The notes: generated from the letters alone by a model not told the origin. Numbered from the stretch's first letter, positions 11,443 through 22,740 are shown. The stretch: DNA of 64,000 nt from Poecilobothrus nobilitatus (GCA_947095535.1 OX352774.1:496001-560000), one strand, 5' to 3'. Numbers and translations are program-made.

Positions 11443-11740
11443 AAAAAATTTGTTAAAAATATAAAGAAGCATGTAGTTTAAAATTTAGTTAAGAATTCAA
11501 TAAAGTAAAAAGTACAGATATACACTATTATAATAAAATAAATAATAAATATATACAACTACATATTATTAAATTAATTTAAAAAAAAAATTTGCAAAGT
11601 AGTATTTATATTCTTTAGTAGTATTTTTTAAATACAAATTAATTAAATGTTCATATTATACTGTATTTAAATATTATGGTATCTAATATTGTTATGCAAT
11701 ATTTGATACGTATAGTAAATAAAGTTTTATAAAATTTTGA
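11443..11740 (+). terminator. Cyclase 3' UTR with candidate poly(A) signals
   Basis: AATAAA hexamers occur at 11499-11504, 11532-11537 and 11718-11723 after the stop codon. Which one is used cannot be told from sequence. In DNA this A+T-rich some are expected by chance. Confidence 0.5.
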
Positions 11741-14630
11741 ATTTGAATTTTGATTTGAAAATTTTGAATTATAAAACTTTAGGACAGAGTATAAAACAAA
11801 ATATTTTTCTACTTCGGAAATATATTAATTAAGCAAAATAAGGGAAATATAAAATAAGGTTACTAAAATAAAAATAGATGGAAAAATAGGTAGATAAAAA
11901 TAAATATACAGTGTTTGTCATAATTATTTGTGCGGTAGAAATTTTGCAATCAAGTTTAAATAAAAGGTGAATTGATAAAGCAGTACGCATAAATATTTTA
12001 TTTTTTTATTTTATAATTCAAGAAATAAATATTTTACAATATTTCACTTCAAAAAGAAAAATAATAACAAAAAAGAGGAAACATTATAATTCAACGAACG
12101 GAAAAAGCGTCTATTGTCGTTTATTGCCCATATTTACATACTGATAAACATGGAATTTCGTGTCTTGTTTCGTTTCGTTTTAGTTCCCCCACTTAGATGT
12201 TTCAATAAATCAATTTACCCATTAACCCATTTTCTAATCTACAACCATATTAGCTATAAATTCTAAAAAAAATCCCTCTTCCGGCATTTATATTAATTAA
12301 AATCGGCATAAATTTAATGAAGATACAAATTAAACTGGTGATTAATCGTAATATCTTACTGAACAAATCTTAGTATTTACATAACAATATAAAGCCAGAA
12401 ACCGTATATTTATCGTAAATTTATCGCGTCTACAAAAATGTTCGATGATAAAAAATGAACATATCATTTTTGAATGTTGCTATAATTTTTTTTTTATTTT
12501 ATTTTTTATGTAAACTATTGTTGGATATTTTTTTAATACTTCTTTTTGTTTTTTACAATATTAAAATTTATTTTAAATTAAAATACCTTTACTTTTATTA
12601 AAATTATAATTTGTTCTGTACTGTATCCCATATCATGTAAAAAATGGTTACAAAATATTTACAACCTATCTAATTTTTTTTTTTTTTTGTGTCTAATTGA
12701 AAAAATCCAAATGATACAAAATACAAATTTCTAAAATGCAAAAAAGACAAAATCCAGAAACACTCTACAAAACGAAAAAAATAAACACATTTTAAATTTA
12801 TTACCCATATATGTATATCTATACTTACCTATTATTTTTGTTTATAAGTATATACAATTTTATATCAAAAATTATGATTTTTTTATTTGAATTTTGCTTC
12901 TTTTGGAGTATAAACGTTCGATTTTGTTTCGCTTGGAGTTTTGTTATTTAGATTTTGGGTTAGTCATTTTGGCTTAAAGGTCTGTGGTAATAGGAATTTA
13001 ATGGCAAAACGGCGTAACATCGTAATACTTATCAATTTAGTTTTTATTTCAAGTTTATTGCAAAAGCACAAATTATTATTCTGTAGCACAAATAATTATG
13101 ACGAGTATTGTAACATCAATAACTTCCTTTTTTTTTACAATTTGGTGTGAGTAATCGAAATTTTTGTTATAAAATATATTCCGAATCTGTAATTTTTGTT
13201 TTGTAATTTTAAAAAATAATAATGTATGTAGTTGTTTTATTTATTTAGCATTAATTTATCAAAACTAATTAAAATCTTTAAACCCTTATAAGTATGCGAA
13301 ATACAAAACAAAAATAGTTTAAATCTAAATTTCTTTATATTAATTTTGTTAATTATTTTTTTAATATGTTAATTTTAAACTAACCAAATTTATTTTTTCT
13401 AAAACTTTTAAATAACATAAAAATAACATTATATTTTTAGCACAAAATGTTTTTATTTGTACATACATATTAAATTTCAACCATTAATTTCATTTAGATA
13501 TTTTATTTAATTACTTACAACATTATTTGTAAATTGTGTCTAGATTAAAAAATATATGTAAACTATCAAAAATTAAATTGGAAATTAAAATTTTGTTACC
13601 ATTGTATTATTTAATATATTACTCTTATTATATGTACTCACATCATATAATATGCATATATATCTATATCACAGCTGAAAATAATTTTCGTGCCATGACA
13701 TGAACAGAGCAAAAGCGTTTTAGGAGGATAATGTTGTAAAAATTTACAAAAATTTACACGTATTCTTATGGAGCTTTGCATATCCACTAAAAAGTAAAAG
13801 AAAGTATGTAAAACTTATGCATATGAAAATAATATACAAGCAATCCTTTCAAAAAATACAAAAATTTTAACAATTTATAGAAAACAAAATATAAAATATT
13901 TCAAAAATAAAAGTATATTCCAAAAAACAAAAATAAAAATATTTCACAAAATATCACATATTTTCTATTAAAATAATCATATCCGATAAAGCACTAATCC
14001 ATAATTTTCAAATTGTTTCTTTTTTAGGAAACGTAACTTTTTTTTAAGAATATTTCAATTGGATGTACATCTAGCAAAAGAACATTTTCGAACCATTAAA
14101 AATTAAAAGTTTGATAAAATTTGAATAATTAAAATTTGATAATGCGTATTATAATTCACAACTAATATTAAATAATTAAAAAGAGTCATATAAAGTTAAT
14201 TAATAGTAAATAAAATATTAAATAAAAATTAAGTGTTAATATGTAAAATTTACATCAGTAAACCAAATATTAAATTTAAAATATTTTAAAATTTAAATAA
14301 CTAGTATGCAATACTTTAAAACATTAAATCTCCAAAAGCTTACCGAAAAATACAAATAGAAATCTAATATTTTTACAGCCAAAAAGAAAAAATGCCAAAT
14401 TTTATTTTGATATATAATTTACAACTTTGAATGAAGCCAAAATATGTAAACTGAATATTAATTTAAAATTTCTTGCTTCATTCGCACAATAATTTTTTTT
14501 AAAATTTAGGTTATGTTAAAAAGCTTTCAAACAAAACTTTCAATCTCACTCTTATTTTTTTTGAAAAAAAAGATCTTTTATTCTTCTTTTATAAATGTCA
14601 AAAGGCAAACGGAAAAAATAAGTAAAAAGA
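11741..14630. other. A+T-rich intergenic DNA, no gene seen
   Basis: No convincing coding, RNA or transposon structure. One 69-codon frame at 12941-13150 lacks any recognisable domain and is treated as chance. A weak resemblance (ACACGTATTCTTATGGA near 13757) to 5187-5203 of the THAP element hints that an internally deleted copy could span about 13.69-14.84 kb. Confidence 0.5.
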
Positions 14631-14639
14631 CTTAAAGGT

Positions 14640-14840
14640 AATTTTATTAAATATTATGTTAAAGTTACTATTTGAAAGCTAAATTTTTGATATGTTGTAG
14701 GAAAAATTCCAAATTTTATCTTAATATAAAATGCGGCATACATATTTTGGAAAATATTTCATAACGAAAACTCGTATTCATTTTTTCCAAACAAAAAAAG
14801 AACAAACCATTTTTTTAAACATTGTTCTACCAATGTTCTT
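14640..14840 (+). repeat. Fragment related to the right half of the THAP/inverted-repeat element
   Basis: The stretch from GAAAGCT at about 14671 through CGAAAACTCG at about 14774 follows 7240-7340 of the 5.0-7.8 kb element with small gaps. Shared blocks include CAAATTTTAT, AATATTTCAT and CGAAAACTCG. This is a second, partial copy of that family in the same orientation. Confidence 0.6.
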
Positions 14841-15279
14841 CAATATTTCATGCGAGGAGGCATAACGTTAAAAGTTTTTCAGTTTTTTTTAAGTTTTATG
14901 TTTTAAGTTTCAAGTTTTTTGCAATAGTTAATAGAAAACCATATATAGTTAATATAAAACCAGAAAAATAAGTATAAATTAATTGCAATAGTAATAAATA
15001 TTGGTATTAGTTGTATTTAATAATTTTAATTTCAGTTTAAAACGAGGATCAATACAGTTGCTTTTGGCAACTCTTAGATATCTGTACGAACACGTTAGTA
15101 TGTTCATAGTCTGTCACTCTGCTTATAATATAATTTTTTTAATTTTTCAGTATTTTAAAATAATTTGATAGAATTTTATAATTTCTAGAACTATAGTTTG
15201 TACATAATATGTTCAAACTATATATTTATACATTCTCCAAAGGCAGATTCTAACCTTTCACCTAACGATTATAAATCCA

Positions 15280-16110
15280 AAACTGAAAATCCGTGTTCTT
15301 TCGTGCTTGATTTATGTTTTTGAAATTTGGAAGGTTTTGGTCTATGGGTTCTGATCTTGGAAGTTTCCGCAGGAGACCCAGAGAAAACGAGTATATTTCC
15401 ATAACCAACAATGATAGAATCTTTATTTTTAGTACAAGAGTGTTCTATTATATTTCCTTTTCCGTAAAATTGGGAACTGACATTTGAGAGGATTTTGACC
15501 ATGGGTTTGTATTTTGTAAACTTCCGAACGAGCAAAAGAGCAAACGAGCATATCCAAAACTAACAAAAAAAAAAACAAAAAATTAGACAATGGTGTTCTG
15601 GAATTTTTTCTTTATGTCCCTGAAATTTGAGAGGATTTCAACCATCGGTTCAGATTTTGGATGCTTCCGAATGAGCCCCAGAGCAAACGAACATATCTCC
15701 AAAACCAATAAAGGCAGAACCTTTATATTTGGTACAAACAATGGTGTTCTGTTATTCCTTTTCTTTAAAATTTAAAACTGACAGTTGAAATGATTTGGAC
15801 ATGTGTTCGGATTTTTGAAACTTCCAAATTAGCCAAAGGACAAACTAGCATATCTCCAAGACCAAAAAGACAAGAAAAACCAAAAGACTCTTCTACTTTA
15901 AAATTGGTAAAAGAGTGTTCTGCAATGTTTCCACTATGTCCCTGAGATGTATTTGATGAATTGGAGTGGAAATTCGGGTACCTGACACACGCCTCCCAAG
16001 GACTAACAAGCATATCTTCGAAATTAATACTTGAAATTTTGTACAAGGGTGTTAAAAGATGTACGTTCCTGAAATTTGACTTGAATAAGGAAGAAAAGGA
16101 AAGCGGTTCA
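15280..16110. repeat. Diverged tandem repeat, unit about 135-170 bp
   Basis: Anchor GTGTTCT recurs at 15293, 15440, 15593, 15744 and 15915 (and as GTGTTAA at 16049), giving spacings of 147, 153, 151, 171 and 134 bp. Each unit repeats the order TGAAATTTGAGAGGATTT, then a GGTTC/GATTTTGGAAACTTCCGA-like block, then GAGCAAACGAGCATATCTCC and finally a GGTACAAG block. Five to six units are present, clearly diverged from each other. Short open frames in it have no protein similarity that I can see. Confidence 0.85.
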
Positions 16111-16595
16111 AGCACCTGCCAAAAAACTTTTGGATTTTTAATTTAATTGGAAATATTCAGGTGTATAGGGTAATAATAAGTCGGTTACATCAACTTACTA
16201 TTACATTTACTTGTTTTTTTTTAAAATTGTTGTTTTAGTTTCGAATTTGTGTCCTCTGGTGGGGCTATTTGCCAATATGTATCATACTTATTATATACCG
16301 TTGAAAAGAGTGTGAAGAGGTATAATATTTTCGAACGGTATAATAATAAATATAGTCCGTCTTTAAAAATTTCATAAAATATAACGGTTTAATTAAAATA
16401 GTACCAAATGCTAAGAAAGTTTTGTTATGTACTTTTCGGCCACTAGATGGCGGCATCGGTACTAATGGCATATATACTCGGAAACTTGGGGATATTAAAT
16501 ACGGCATGCCCGGAATATTCGTAGTTTCTTTTTTCTGGATATCTGGGAATTCCTCCATAGCGGTTTTAGACGTCCAAATGCTGCTCTTGCTTTCT

Positions 16596-17300
16596 TTAGA
16601 CTGTGTTCACGTCATTGTGGGCTCCCCCACTGGTAGTTATTATACAGCCCAGATAGCAGAAGCTGTTTACAAATTCCATCTGTTGTCCTTTCAGTTGAAT
16701 GAGTGCCGTGCTGATGTTGTTGCTGTTTGTGTTGATTGTAAAAAGGAGGGTTGAGAGTGCACATCCTTGTTTGGCTCCAGATGTTGTGGTGAAGGAACTG
16801 CTGATTTGGCCCTTGTGTAAGACTGCGAGTTTGGCGTTGTCATAGAGTGCCTGGATGAGACGGACAATTTTTCTGGTGTGTCCCTGTCTATTAATGCTTT
16901 CCAAATTGCATCTCTTTTTATCGAAAGGCCTTCTTGAAGTCGATGAAAATTATGTATAATGGTGTTCTATATTCAATCGACTGCTCGACTGGTATTCGGA
17001 GGGTGTTAGCTTGATCATCGCAACTCCTGTGCTGACGAAAGCCAGCTTGTTCATCTCGAATCGTCAAGCTGTCGCACTATGTTAGGTCACCTTTTTTTGG
17101 TAATTTCACAGTTAAGCCATTTTTCCATGCTATTGATGCTCTTTGTTCTAGACAGAATGTTGTAATGAGCTTGAGCTATTGTTTGAGCATCGACTTATAG
17201 CAGTTCGGCTGGTATACCATCAACACTTGCAGCTTTGTTTCCTTTTTTTTTGATGGTCTCTTTTATCTCACTTAGGTGGTTTGGTGGTTCTATGGAAATT
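16596..17300 (-). pseudogene. RTE-like reverse transcriptase remnant, catalytic core missing
   Basis: Readable pieces are SGAKQGCALSTLLFTI (the motif B region) and, after only about 20 residues, FVNSFCYLGCIITTSGG (thumb). In full-length RTE-type enzymes these blocks are separated by well over 100 residues that include the F/YADD catalytic loop. That stretch is gone here, at the same place as in the second copy (43440-43620). Upstream, the RT fingers region is broken by frameshifts. Inactive. Confidence 0.78.
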
Positions 17301-17345
17301 TTGAAGTTCCTGTTTCTGCTATGGGCTTCATTGTTTGTATCTTCG

Positions 17346-17560
17346 TTAGTGGCTGACTGCTTCGAAGTGTTGTTTACATCCTGTAGTTTGGGCTTCTGTA
17401 TTTGTTAAGATATCGCCATTTGTATCTCTGATTGGTTGATCTGTGTTGTCCTTACGATTTGTGATTTGGTTTATTAATCGATGCAATTCACGCATGTTGT
17501 TCTGGTTGGCGTGTTGTTGAGTTTGGGACGCTATCATGTCCAATAATTTTCTTTTGTCTT
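17346..17560 (-). pseudogene. RTE-like ORF2 linker between endonuclease and RT
   Basis: Encodes MIASQTQQHANQNNMRELHR and continues into a Thr/Asn-rich stretch (DTNGDILTN, then CKQHFEA). The same segment occurs in the second copy at about 44332-44450. It corresponds to the variable linker before the RT in RTE-type ORF2 proteins. Confidence 0.7.
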
Positions 17561-17858
17561 TTCTGGCAGCTTGCTTGACCCGCTTCGCTAGGGTTCTATA
17601 TTATTGTTTCCCTGTATCGGTATTGGTCAGCTGTTTCAAGATTCTTTTCTTATTTATGAGATACTATGTTTCATCTGAGATCAATGTTTTCTTTCTGGCT
17701 GTACGAACCCAATTGTTTCTTCAGCAGCTTCTTGTATTCTAGCCATAATGTTGTTCATGTGTGATCTTGATCTGGTGGTAATATTTCGTGAAGTGTGGAA
17801 GCAAAGTTGCTTGCGGTCTGGGCATTTTGGAGTCTGTTGGTATTTATATGGTTGGTAT

Positions 17859-18530
17859 TTATATATTATAATGGTTGTTATAAGGCTTCTTTCTATATAA
17901 TTTGATCTTGAAATCCCCTGTGAGCAATTCGTGGTCGCTGTCTATATCTCCTTCTCTTCTGTTTCTTACATCTCCATGTTCCACTGACGCAAATCTGGTC
18001 AATGTGGTTTCTGGTGGTGAAGTCCAAGTATATTTATAGATGTCCTTGTGAGAAAATATGATGACAAGCCCGAAGGTGTGACACAATTCGATCAATCTGT
18101 CTCCATTATTGTTCTTTACTCCTAGCCCATATTTTGCCATAACATTTCTTAAACCGGTATTATCAGAGTCTACTTTCGCGTTTGGATCACCCATTAGTAT
18201 GACTATTTCCTTCTTGTAAATTCTCTGCAGCGTGGATGCTAGTTGTGTATAGAATTTTTCCTTCTTTTCTGGTTCTTCTTCTATTGGTGCGTAATATTGT
18301 ACGATGGTAATATGGCGTTTTTTGCTGCGGAACCGGGTTAAGATAATCCGGTCACCCACTGGTTTCCATCTATTCATGGTGTTGCTGATTTGTTTCCCGA
18401 TTAAAATACCTACTCCACTTTCTCCTCCTGTATATTTCCCGCTGAATAGCAAGGTGTTCCCTTTGGTAGTGGTAATTTCACCGCTCATTTCGCTAACTCC
18501 TAGAATATTGATCTTATGGGATGTTATTTC
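17859..18530 (-). pseudogene. RTE-like endonuclease domain
   Basis: The domain is open from 18488 down to 17859 (209 codons). An in-frame upstream extension encodes ILGVSEMS. Motifs in order: LLFSGKYTGGESGVGIL, PVGDRIILTRF, HITIVQYYAPIEE, EIVILMGDPNAKVDSD (an intact enzyme has GDxN, kept here as GDPN), GLGVKNNNGDRLIELCHTF, YTWTSPPETTLTRFASVE (where intact copies read NQID/IC), then DIDSDHELLTGDF. The SDH motif is intact. The rest of ORF2 is broken, so no function is expected. Confidence 0.82.
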
Positions 18531-19094
18531 TTTTTCGATTTGGGCAAGCCTTGATGCTTCACGAAGAGTTCGGACTGTTACCGGGAGATCATTAGTGTAT
18601 CCGAGGTTTCTAGTGTTATTGCAAGCCTTTCTAAGCAGGGGTTTCGCCTTACTGTAGAAAGAATGTCATTTTGTCTTATTTCTGACATTACAGTTTTTTT
18701 TTCATGTATGTATTCCTATATTATCCTTATCCATGGTATTTTTTGACAGCTTTATATCAACGTCAATGATTTTTTCCGGTAGATGTCGTTGTATTTTTTT
18801 TTTCCATAACCCCTGTCAGTTAGGATACGCTTACATGCCACATATGACATCTCTATTTGACACATACACATGTTGATATAGGTTAGTATTTATTATAAAA
18901 TTGGTTATTTAGTTTTATAAAGTATTTCAGGAACATAAGATATAGGCTTTTCAAATGGTAATTTATTTATATTTATTTGTTAATAATTATTATAGTATCT
19001 CCCAGACTAATCGCAGATAGTATTCCCCAAGATAAAAATATTATGAAAAGGCCAAAGCAACAAACAAAAATAAAGCATTAAATTTTGATATTGA

Positions 19095-19215
19095 TGGCAG
19101 CGTAGGAGAAACAAAACGGATATTTATAAATGATTCTCTCAGTAAATATACAACAGTAGTATTTAATGCAGCTAAAATAATTAAAGTAGAAAACAATTAT
19201 TTATTTTTCTTTAGA
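19095..19215 (+). pseudogene. Jockey/CR1-like ORF1 C-terminal fragment
   Basis: The frame reads DIDGSVGETKRIFINDSLSK and continues AAKIIKVENNYLFFFRRT. The pattern F/Y-I-N-[DE]-L/S followed by a lysine-rich helix and a short F/W-R-T end is common at the C terminus of Jockey/CR1/L2-type ORF1 proteins. It is short and has no start, so only a family-level call is possible. Confidence 0.5.
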
Positions 19216-19552
19216 AGGACATGCAATGCCCTTGCAAAATGAAGGGCCCTTTTCTTCTCGGATGTGGACCATTGGTGGCCCGAAATCATGGGAGATGAGA
19301 AAAAAAAAATTATGAATTTTTATGGGTCTAGAATGGTAAAATTTTTATGAGAAAAAAGGAAGGCAATGATTATGTAAGAATATATAGTATTGAAGATTTA
19401 AATTTTATTATTATTAAGATTTATAATTTATATTAAATCTTTTATTAATATATTGTAAATATTTAATAAATTTTTTTTACTTTTTTGATTATGAATAATA
19501 TTTTGATTTGAAATAATAAAAGATTTAGATTTCGATTATTTTTTTTTTTTAA

Positions 19553-19730
19553 ATGCATTTCTCTGCCACATAAATGTGGGCAGGAAATTACACAACCTTT
19601 CCTGTACAGGCGTGGCTGTAAATGTCGTAATTGGGAATAACTATTACGACGTGTGTGGCATTCGAACCCATACTCCCTCGGTGTTTACAGCATATTTTAT
19701 ACGCTCTTACCCACTAACCACTGAGGCCCC
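19553..19730 (-). mobile_element. tRNA-derived SINE, copy 2, with target-site duplication
   Basis: On the minus strand: a tRNA-like head with A box (GTGG-TAGTGGGTAAGAGCG type) at 19695-19725 and B box GGGTTCGAATGCC near 19658-19672, then a body and the tail ATTTAAAAAAA. Its target-site duplication is visible: ATTTCGATTATTTTTTT at 19529-19545 and again at 19732-19748. This 17-bp duplication and the A-rich tail indicate LINE-mediated retrotransposition. Confidence 0.93.
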
Positions 19731-19839
19731 TATTTCGATTATTTTTTTAATAAATTTGATAATTTCAATTTGATTTCAAATATTTTTGTTATTCAACAAA
19801 TATTCGTAGCTTACGGAAAAATTTTGATACGTTTGTACT

Positions 19840-20250
19840 TCAGTTTAAATCATTCACTATGAAGCCTGATTTCATCGTTTTATCTGAAATATAGATTTTT
19901 AGCAGTGAAATAGAATATTATATAATATATATAATATATTCCAGGTTATTCTATTTATCCAAATTGTAATAATAACTATGCATCTGGTGGTATTGCTATT
20001 TATGTAAAAAATAATTTTAATTGTAAATTTTTGTGTTGTAATATGATAAGTGGTGATGTTTCTAAATTATCATGTGTTATAAATGGATATGAATTCGTTT
20101 TTATCTGCATATATAGGTTTAATAATAATGATTCTGACTCTAAAGAACTGTTTAAGGAAGAATTAAATTCTCTGTTATTAACTGTAAAATCTAAAAATGT
20201 AATACTGTTGGGTGCTATTAAATATTTTACTTGAATCAAATTTCATTGAT
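19840..20250 (+). pseudogene. Jockey/CR1-like endonuclease, N-terminal half
   Basis: Readable pieces are MKPDFIVLSEI (from about 19859, where intact copies read LTET), GGIAIYVKNNFNCKF (19985-20030), then KLSCVINGYEFVFICIYR and NVILLGA at about 20196, where GDFN is expected. Frames change around 19890-19980. The sequence ends in FIDNY at the MULE insertion point and continues after it. Confidence 0.72.
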
Positions 20251-20257
20251 AATTATA

Positions 20258-21280
20258 GGGAGGGTAACAAAATCCTCTGTTTTAAAATCCCTTTGTTTCA
20301 AAATCCTTCGTTTTTTAAAAATCCCCCGTATCAAAATCCCTTGTTTTAAAATCCATGGTATCAAAATCCCTCGTCTTAAAATCTATCTCGTATAATCCAT
20401 TGTTTTGTAATACGCTTATTCAAGATCCCATGTTTTAGCATTTTTTAAGATTTTCTTTTTATTCTTTTTATCTGCATTTCTATAAGAATATGCGTTTTTA
20501 TTTTGTATTAAATAATTTATTCCAAAAATTAAAAATAAAGTTTGTACATAAAAATTCTTTTTAAGAATAAACAAAACAAAAATTAATTCATATAAAATAT
20601 AATGAAACAAAAACAAATTATTAGTTATATTCTAGAATTTAAAAATATATTATTAGAAATATGTTTTAGAAAATTTATGTTTTCCATTTCAAGCCTTTTT
20701 TTAATCACAATTTTAATTTTTTTTTTAATTTTTGAAGCTGTGATATTGATTTTGGTAATTTTTCACCCGCCCGAACTTTAACGATCCTAGTCTTAACAAC
20801 AACATGTTCCTGTGCTTATTCAGAAATCAGTTTATATACACCCACGTTTGATTAGCCTACTATGGTATTCAAACGTCTGTGCCACACTTCTACGCTGTTT
20901 TGAATTTTACGGAAATTAAATTTTTCTGCATCAGCAATAGACCAAAAAGTTGGTTTATATCGCGGTTTAGGAAGCTTCCCATATTTAGCAACAAAATCTC
21001 CCGTTTTTAAAACTATTTTGTTTTTGTTTTTTTGTAATTCAGGCGCTGGAATGCACTTTTGTTTAACAAAAAATCCCTCGATTTTAAAATTACAATTACA
21101 TTAATTACAAAAAATAATTTTAAAATCGAAGGATTTTGATACGGGGGATTTAAAAAAAAAGGTATTTTCAGCGGATTTTCAAACAAGGTATTTTGATACG
21201 AGTCATTTTAAAAAAGGTATTTTAAAACACGGTATTTTGAAACAGGGGATTTTGAAAAAGTAGATTTCGTACACAACCCT
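20258..21280 (-). mobile_element. MULE-like DNA transposon with repeat-filled inverted ends
   Basis: Inserted in the LINE with AATTATA before it (20251-20257) and after it (21281-21287). Removing the insert joins FIDNY to IFMLSFHGLESCIN in frame, which fixes its borders. Both ends carry runs of a short unit: AAAATCCCTTGTTTC-like on the left (20262-20410) and GGGATTTTGAAACA-like, the inverse, on the right (21125-21262). The interior encodes a fragment resembling the C-terminal part of MULE-type transposases. MULEs usually make 8-10 bp duplications, so the 7 bp seen may be a decayed longer one. Confidence 0.72.
20700..21075 (-). pseudogene. MULE-type transposase C-terminal fragment
   Basis: The minus strand from about 21065 reads KPRYKPTFWSIADAEKFNFR, then KIQNSVEVWHRRLNTIVG, a stop, VGVYKLISE, a stop, AQEHVVVKTRIVKVRAGEKL. 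The N-S-V-E-x-WHRR-x-N block followed by an L/I-x-E...E-x2 helix and a basic end is typical of the region after the catalytic core in FLYWCH-associated MULE transposases. The catalytic core itself is absent, so this is a truncated remnant. Confidence 0.55.
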
Positions 21281-21530
21281 AATTATATTTTCATGTTGTC
21301 TTTTCATGGTCTAGAATCTTGTATAAATAAACCAACGAGAATAAGTAATAATGGTGGTTCATGCATTGATCATATATTTATTCGTCTGCATCTATGTTGT
21401 AATTCTAATGTAAGTAGCTCTGCGGTTTATTTCCAGTGTTCTCATCATTGTATGACTTGCCTCTCGATTAATCAAATAATTCCTAATCGCAGTGAAACGT
21501 CCTGTCGTGCTTTAACATTATGAAACTGAA
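21281..21530 (+). pseudogene. Jockey/CR1-like endonuclease, C-terminal half
   Basis: Continues the endonuclease after the MULE insertion: IFMLSFHGLESCINKPTRIS, then NNGGSCIDHIFIR (the S-CIDHI block is a hallmark of Jockey/CR1 endonucleases), then FQCSHHCMTCLSIN, where SDH is expected and SHH is seen. The catalytic Asp of the last motif is therefore lost. Confidence 0.75.
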
Positions 21531-21659
21531 TTTATATTAAAGCAGAGTCAGGGTATGTAGTTTATTATGAAACTGACCCTTCGAAAGCATTTGATAAGGT
21601 TATTGAAATTTTAAATCAACATTTAAATTCTTGTAATATCATTAACAATAGTAATATAA

Positions 21660-22740
21660 TAAAGAATAAATAATAATAAAGAAGAAATAATAAATATAAA
21701 ATTTTGTGGTCTCCGCAAAAGTATAATAATTTTTATTGAATTGAAATTTTATAGAAATTTTTTTTTTTTATATATAACCTTACTTTATTTAGAATTATTT
21801 ATTTATTTACAAATACTTTATTAACAATACTATAGCTTTATTACAAATATTTCTTTTTTCCAAAAGAAAGTTTGTACTACTATTAACAAATACGAGTAGT
21901 AATTAAATATTAAAAAAATTATTTTAAATTATTAAATAAAACTAATATTGAATTTAGCAAAATTTCCTTAATTTAGGATTTTCATTTTAAATAACTACTA
22001 CTTATGTACAATACAATTCATAATTTTTATATGTGCAAATATTAAATTATTATAACAAAATACAATTATAATTGTGAGATTTTTCCAAATTTTTTTTTCA
22101 AATTCATTCAATTTATTTTAAGATTAGATATTTATTTAAAATTATTTTTTAAATTCATTGTGTAAAAGGAATGCACATACAGGAATGCATAGTTAGTTTA
22201 TTGTAATTTTCAAATTGTACTTATTTTCAAATACACTAAATTTTCAAATGTTACTTAATTATTTACTTATTTATCTAATGTAAAAATAAAAATTTTTATA
22301 AATTATAGTTAAAGTTTTACTTAGCTATATTAAAAAAGAGTATACCTACGACTCCATTTGTCGTTAGGACTACTTGAATCAATAATTGTAATTCTTTTAG
22401 CGTGTTATTTTTGTTTGATAGAGTTTAGGTAGGTACTACTAATAAGTACTTATTAAATTAGGAAAAAAAATGTTTGTTTTGACAGAGGTAAGAGCAGGGG
22501 TATCATCCTGCAAGATACATTTAGGCATGGTATTTGTATTTGCGTTTTAACTAATTGGTGTAATAGTGTGTATTTCATTACTAGTATGTATCTATTACGT
22601 GGTTTTCGGCTGCTCTAAATTTTTTTTATTTTTTATATTTGGGTTTATTTTTTGAAATTTCCCTATTCATTACTATGTTTTTGTGTAATTCGTAATTTTT
22701 ATCCCTATTCTGATTTAACTTTTCTATTCTATTTATTTTC
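21660..22740. other. A+T-rich stretch, no gene seen
   Basis: No coding or RNA gene is recognised. The right part may hold the 3' UTR/LTR of the Gypsy element that follows on the minus strand, but I could not pair an LTR by eye. Confidence 0.45.

Larger units (their letters stand above)
16240..18850 (-). mobile_element. RTE/BovB-like LINE, copy A (internally deleted)
   Basis: Minus-strand LINE with an APE endonuclease (17859-18530), a linker (17346-17560) and a reverse transcriptase remnant (16596-17300). The endonuclease pattern (LLFSGKYTGGESGVGILI, ITIVQYYAP, ILMGDPNAKV, SDHELL) resembles RTE/BovB-type ORF2 proteins. The copy is more G+C-rich than its surroundings. It aligns with the copy at 42740-45800 along most of its length but lacks about 0.45 kb of that copy's C-terminal region, with the junction near 16503 (compare 42875-43325). 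Its 3' end at 16240-16320 also matches 35090-35165. Confidence 0.82.
18990..21660 (+). mobile_element. Jockey/CR1-like LINE remnant hosting two nested insertions
   Basis: An ORF1 C-terminal piece (about 19095-19215), endonuclease pieces (19840-20250 and 21281-21530) and an ORF2 linker trace (21570-21650, SKAFDKVIEILNQHLNSCNI) lie in order on the plus strand. The last piece matches 45862-45920. A SINE (19553-19730) and a MULE-like element (20258-21280) interrupt it. The host copy is truncated before the RT domain. Confidence 0.75.

Noticed and set aside
12941..13150. Small gene (69 codons)
   Set aside because: No domain, no conserved partner, plausible chance frame.
15269..16146. Several short open frames on both strands at 15.3-16.1 kb as genes
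   Set aside because: They follow the tandem repeat units and shift with them; no protein similarity seen.
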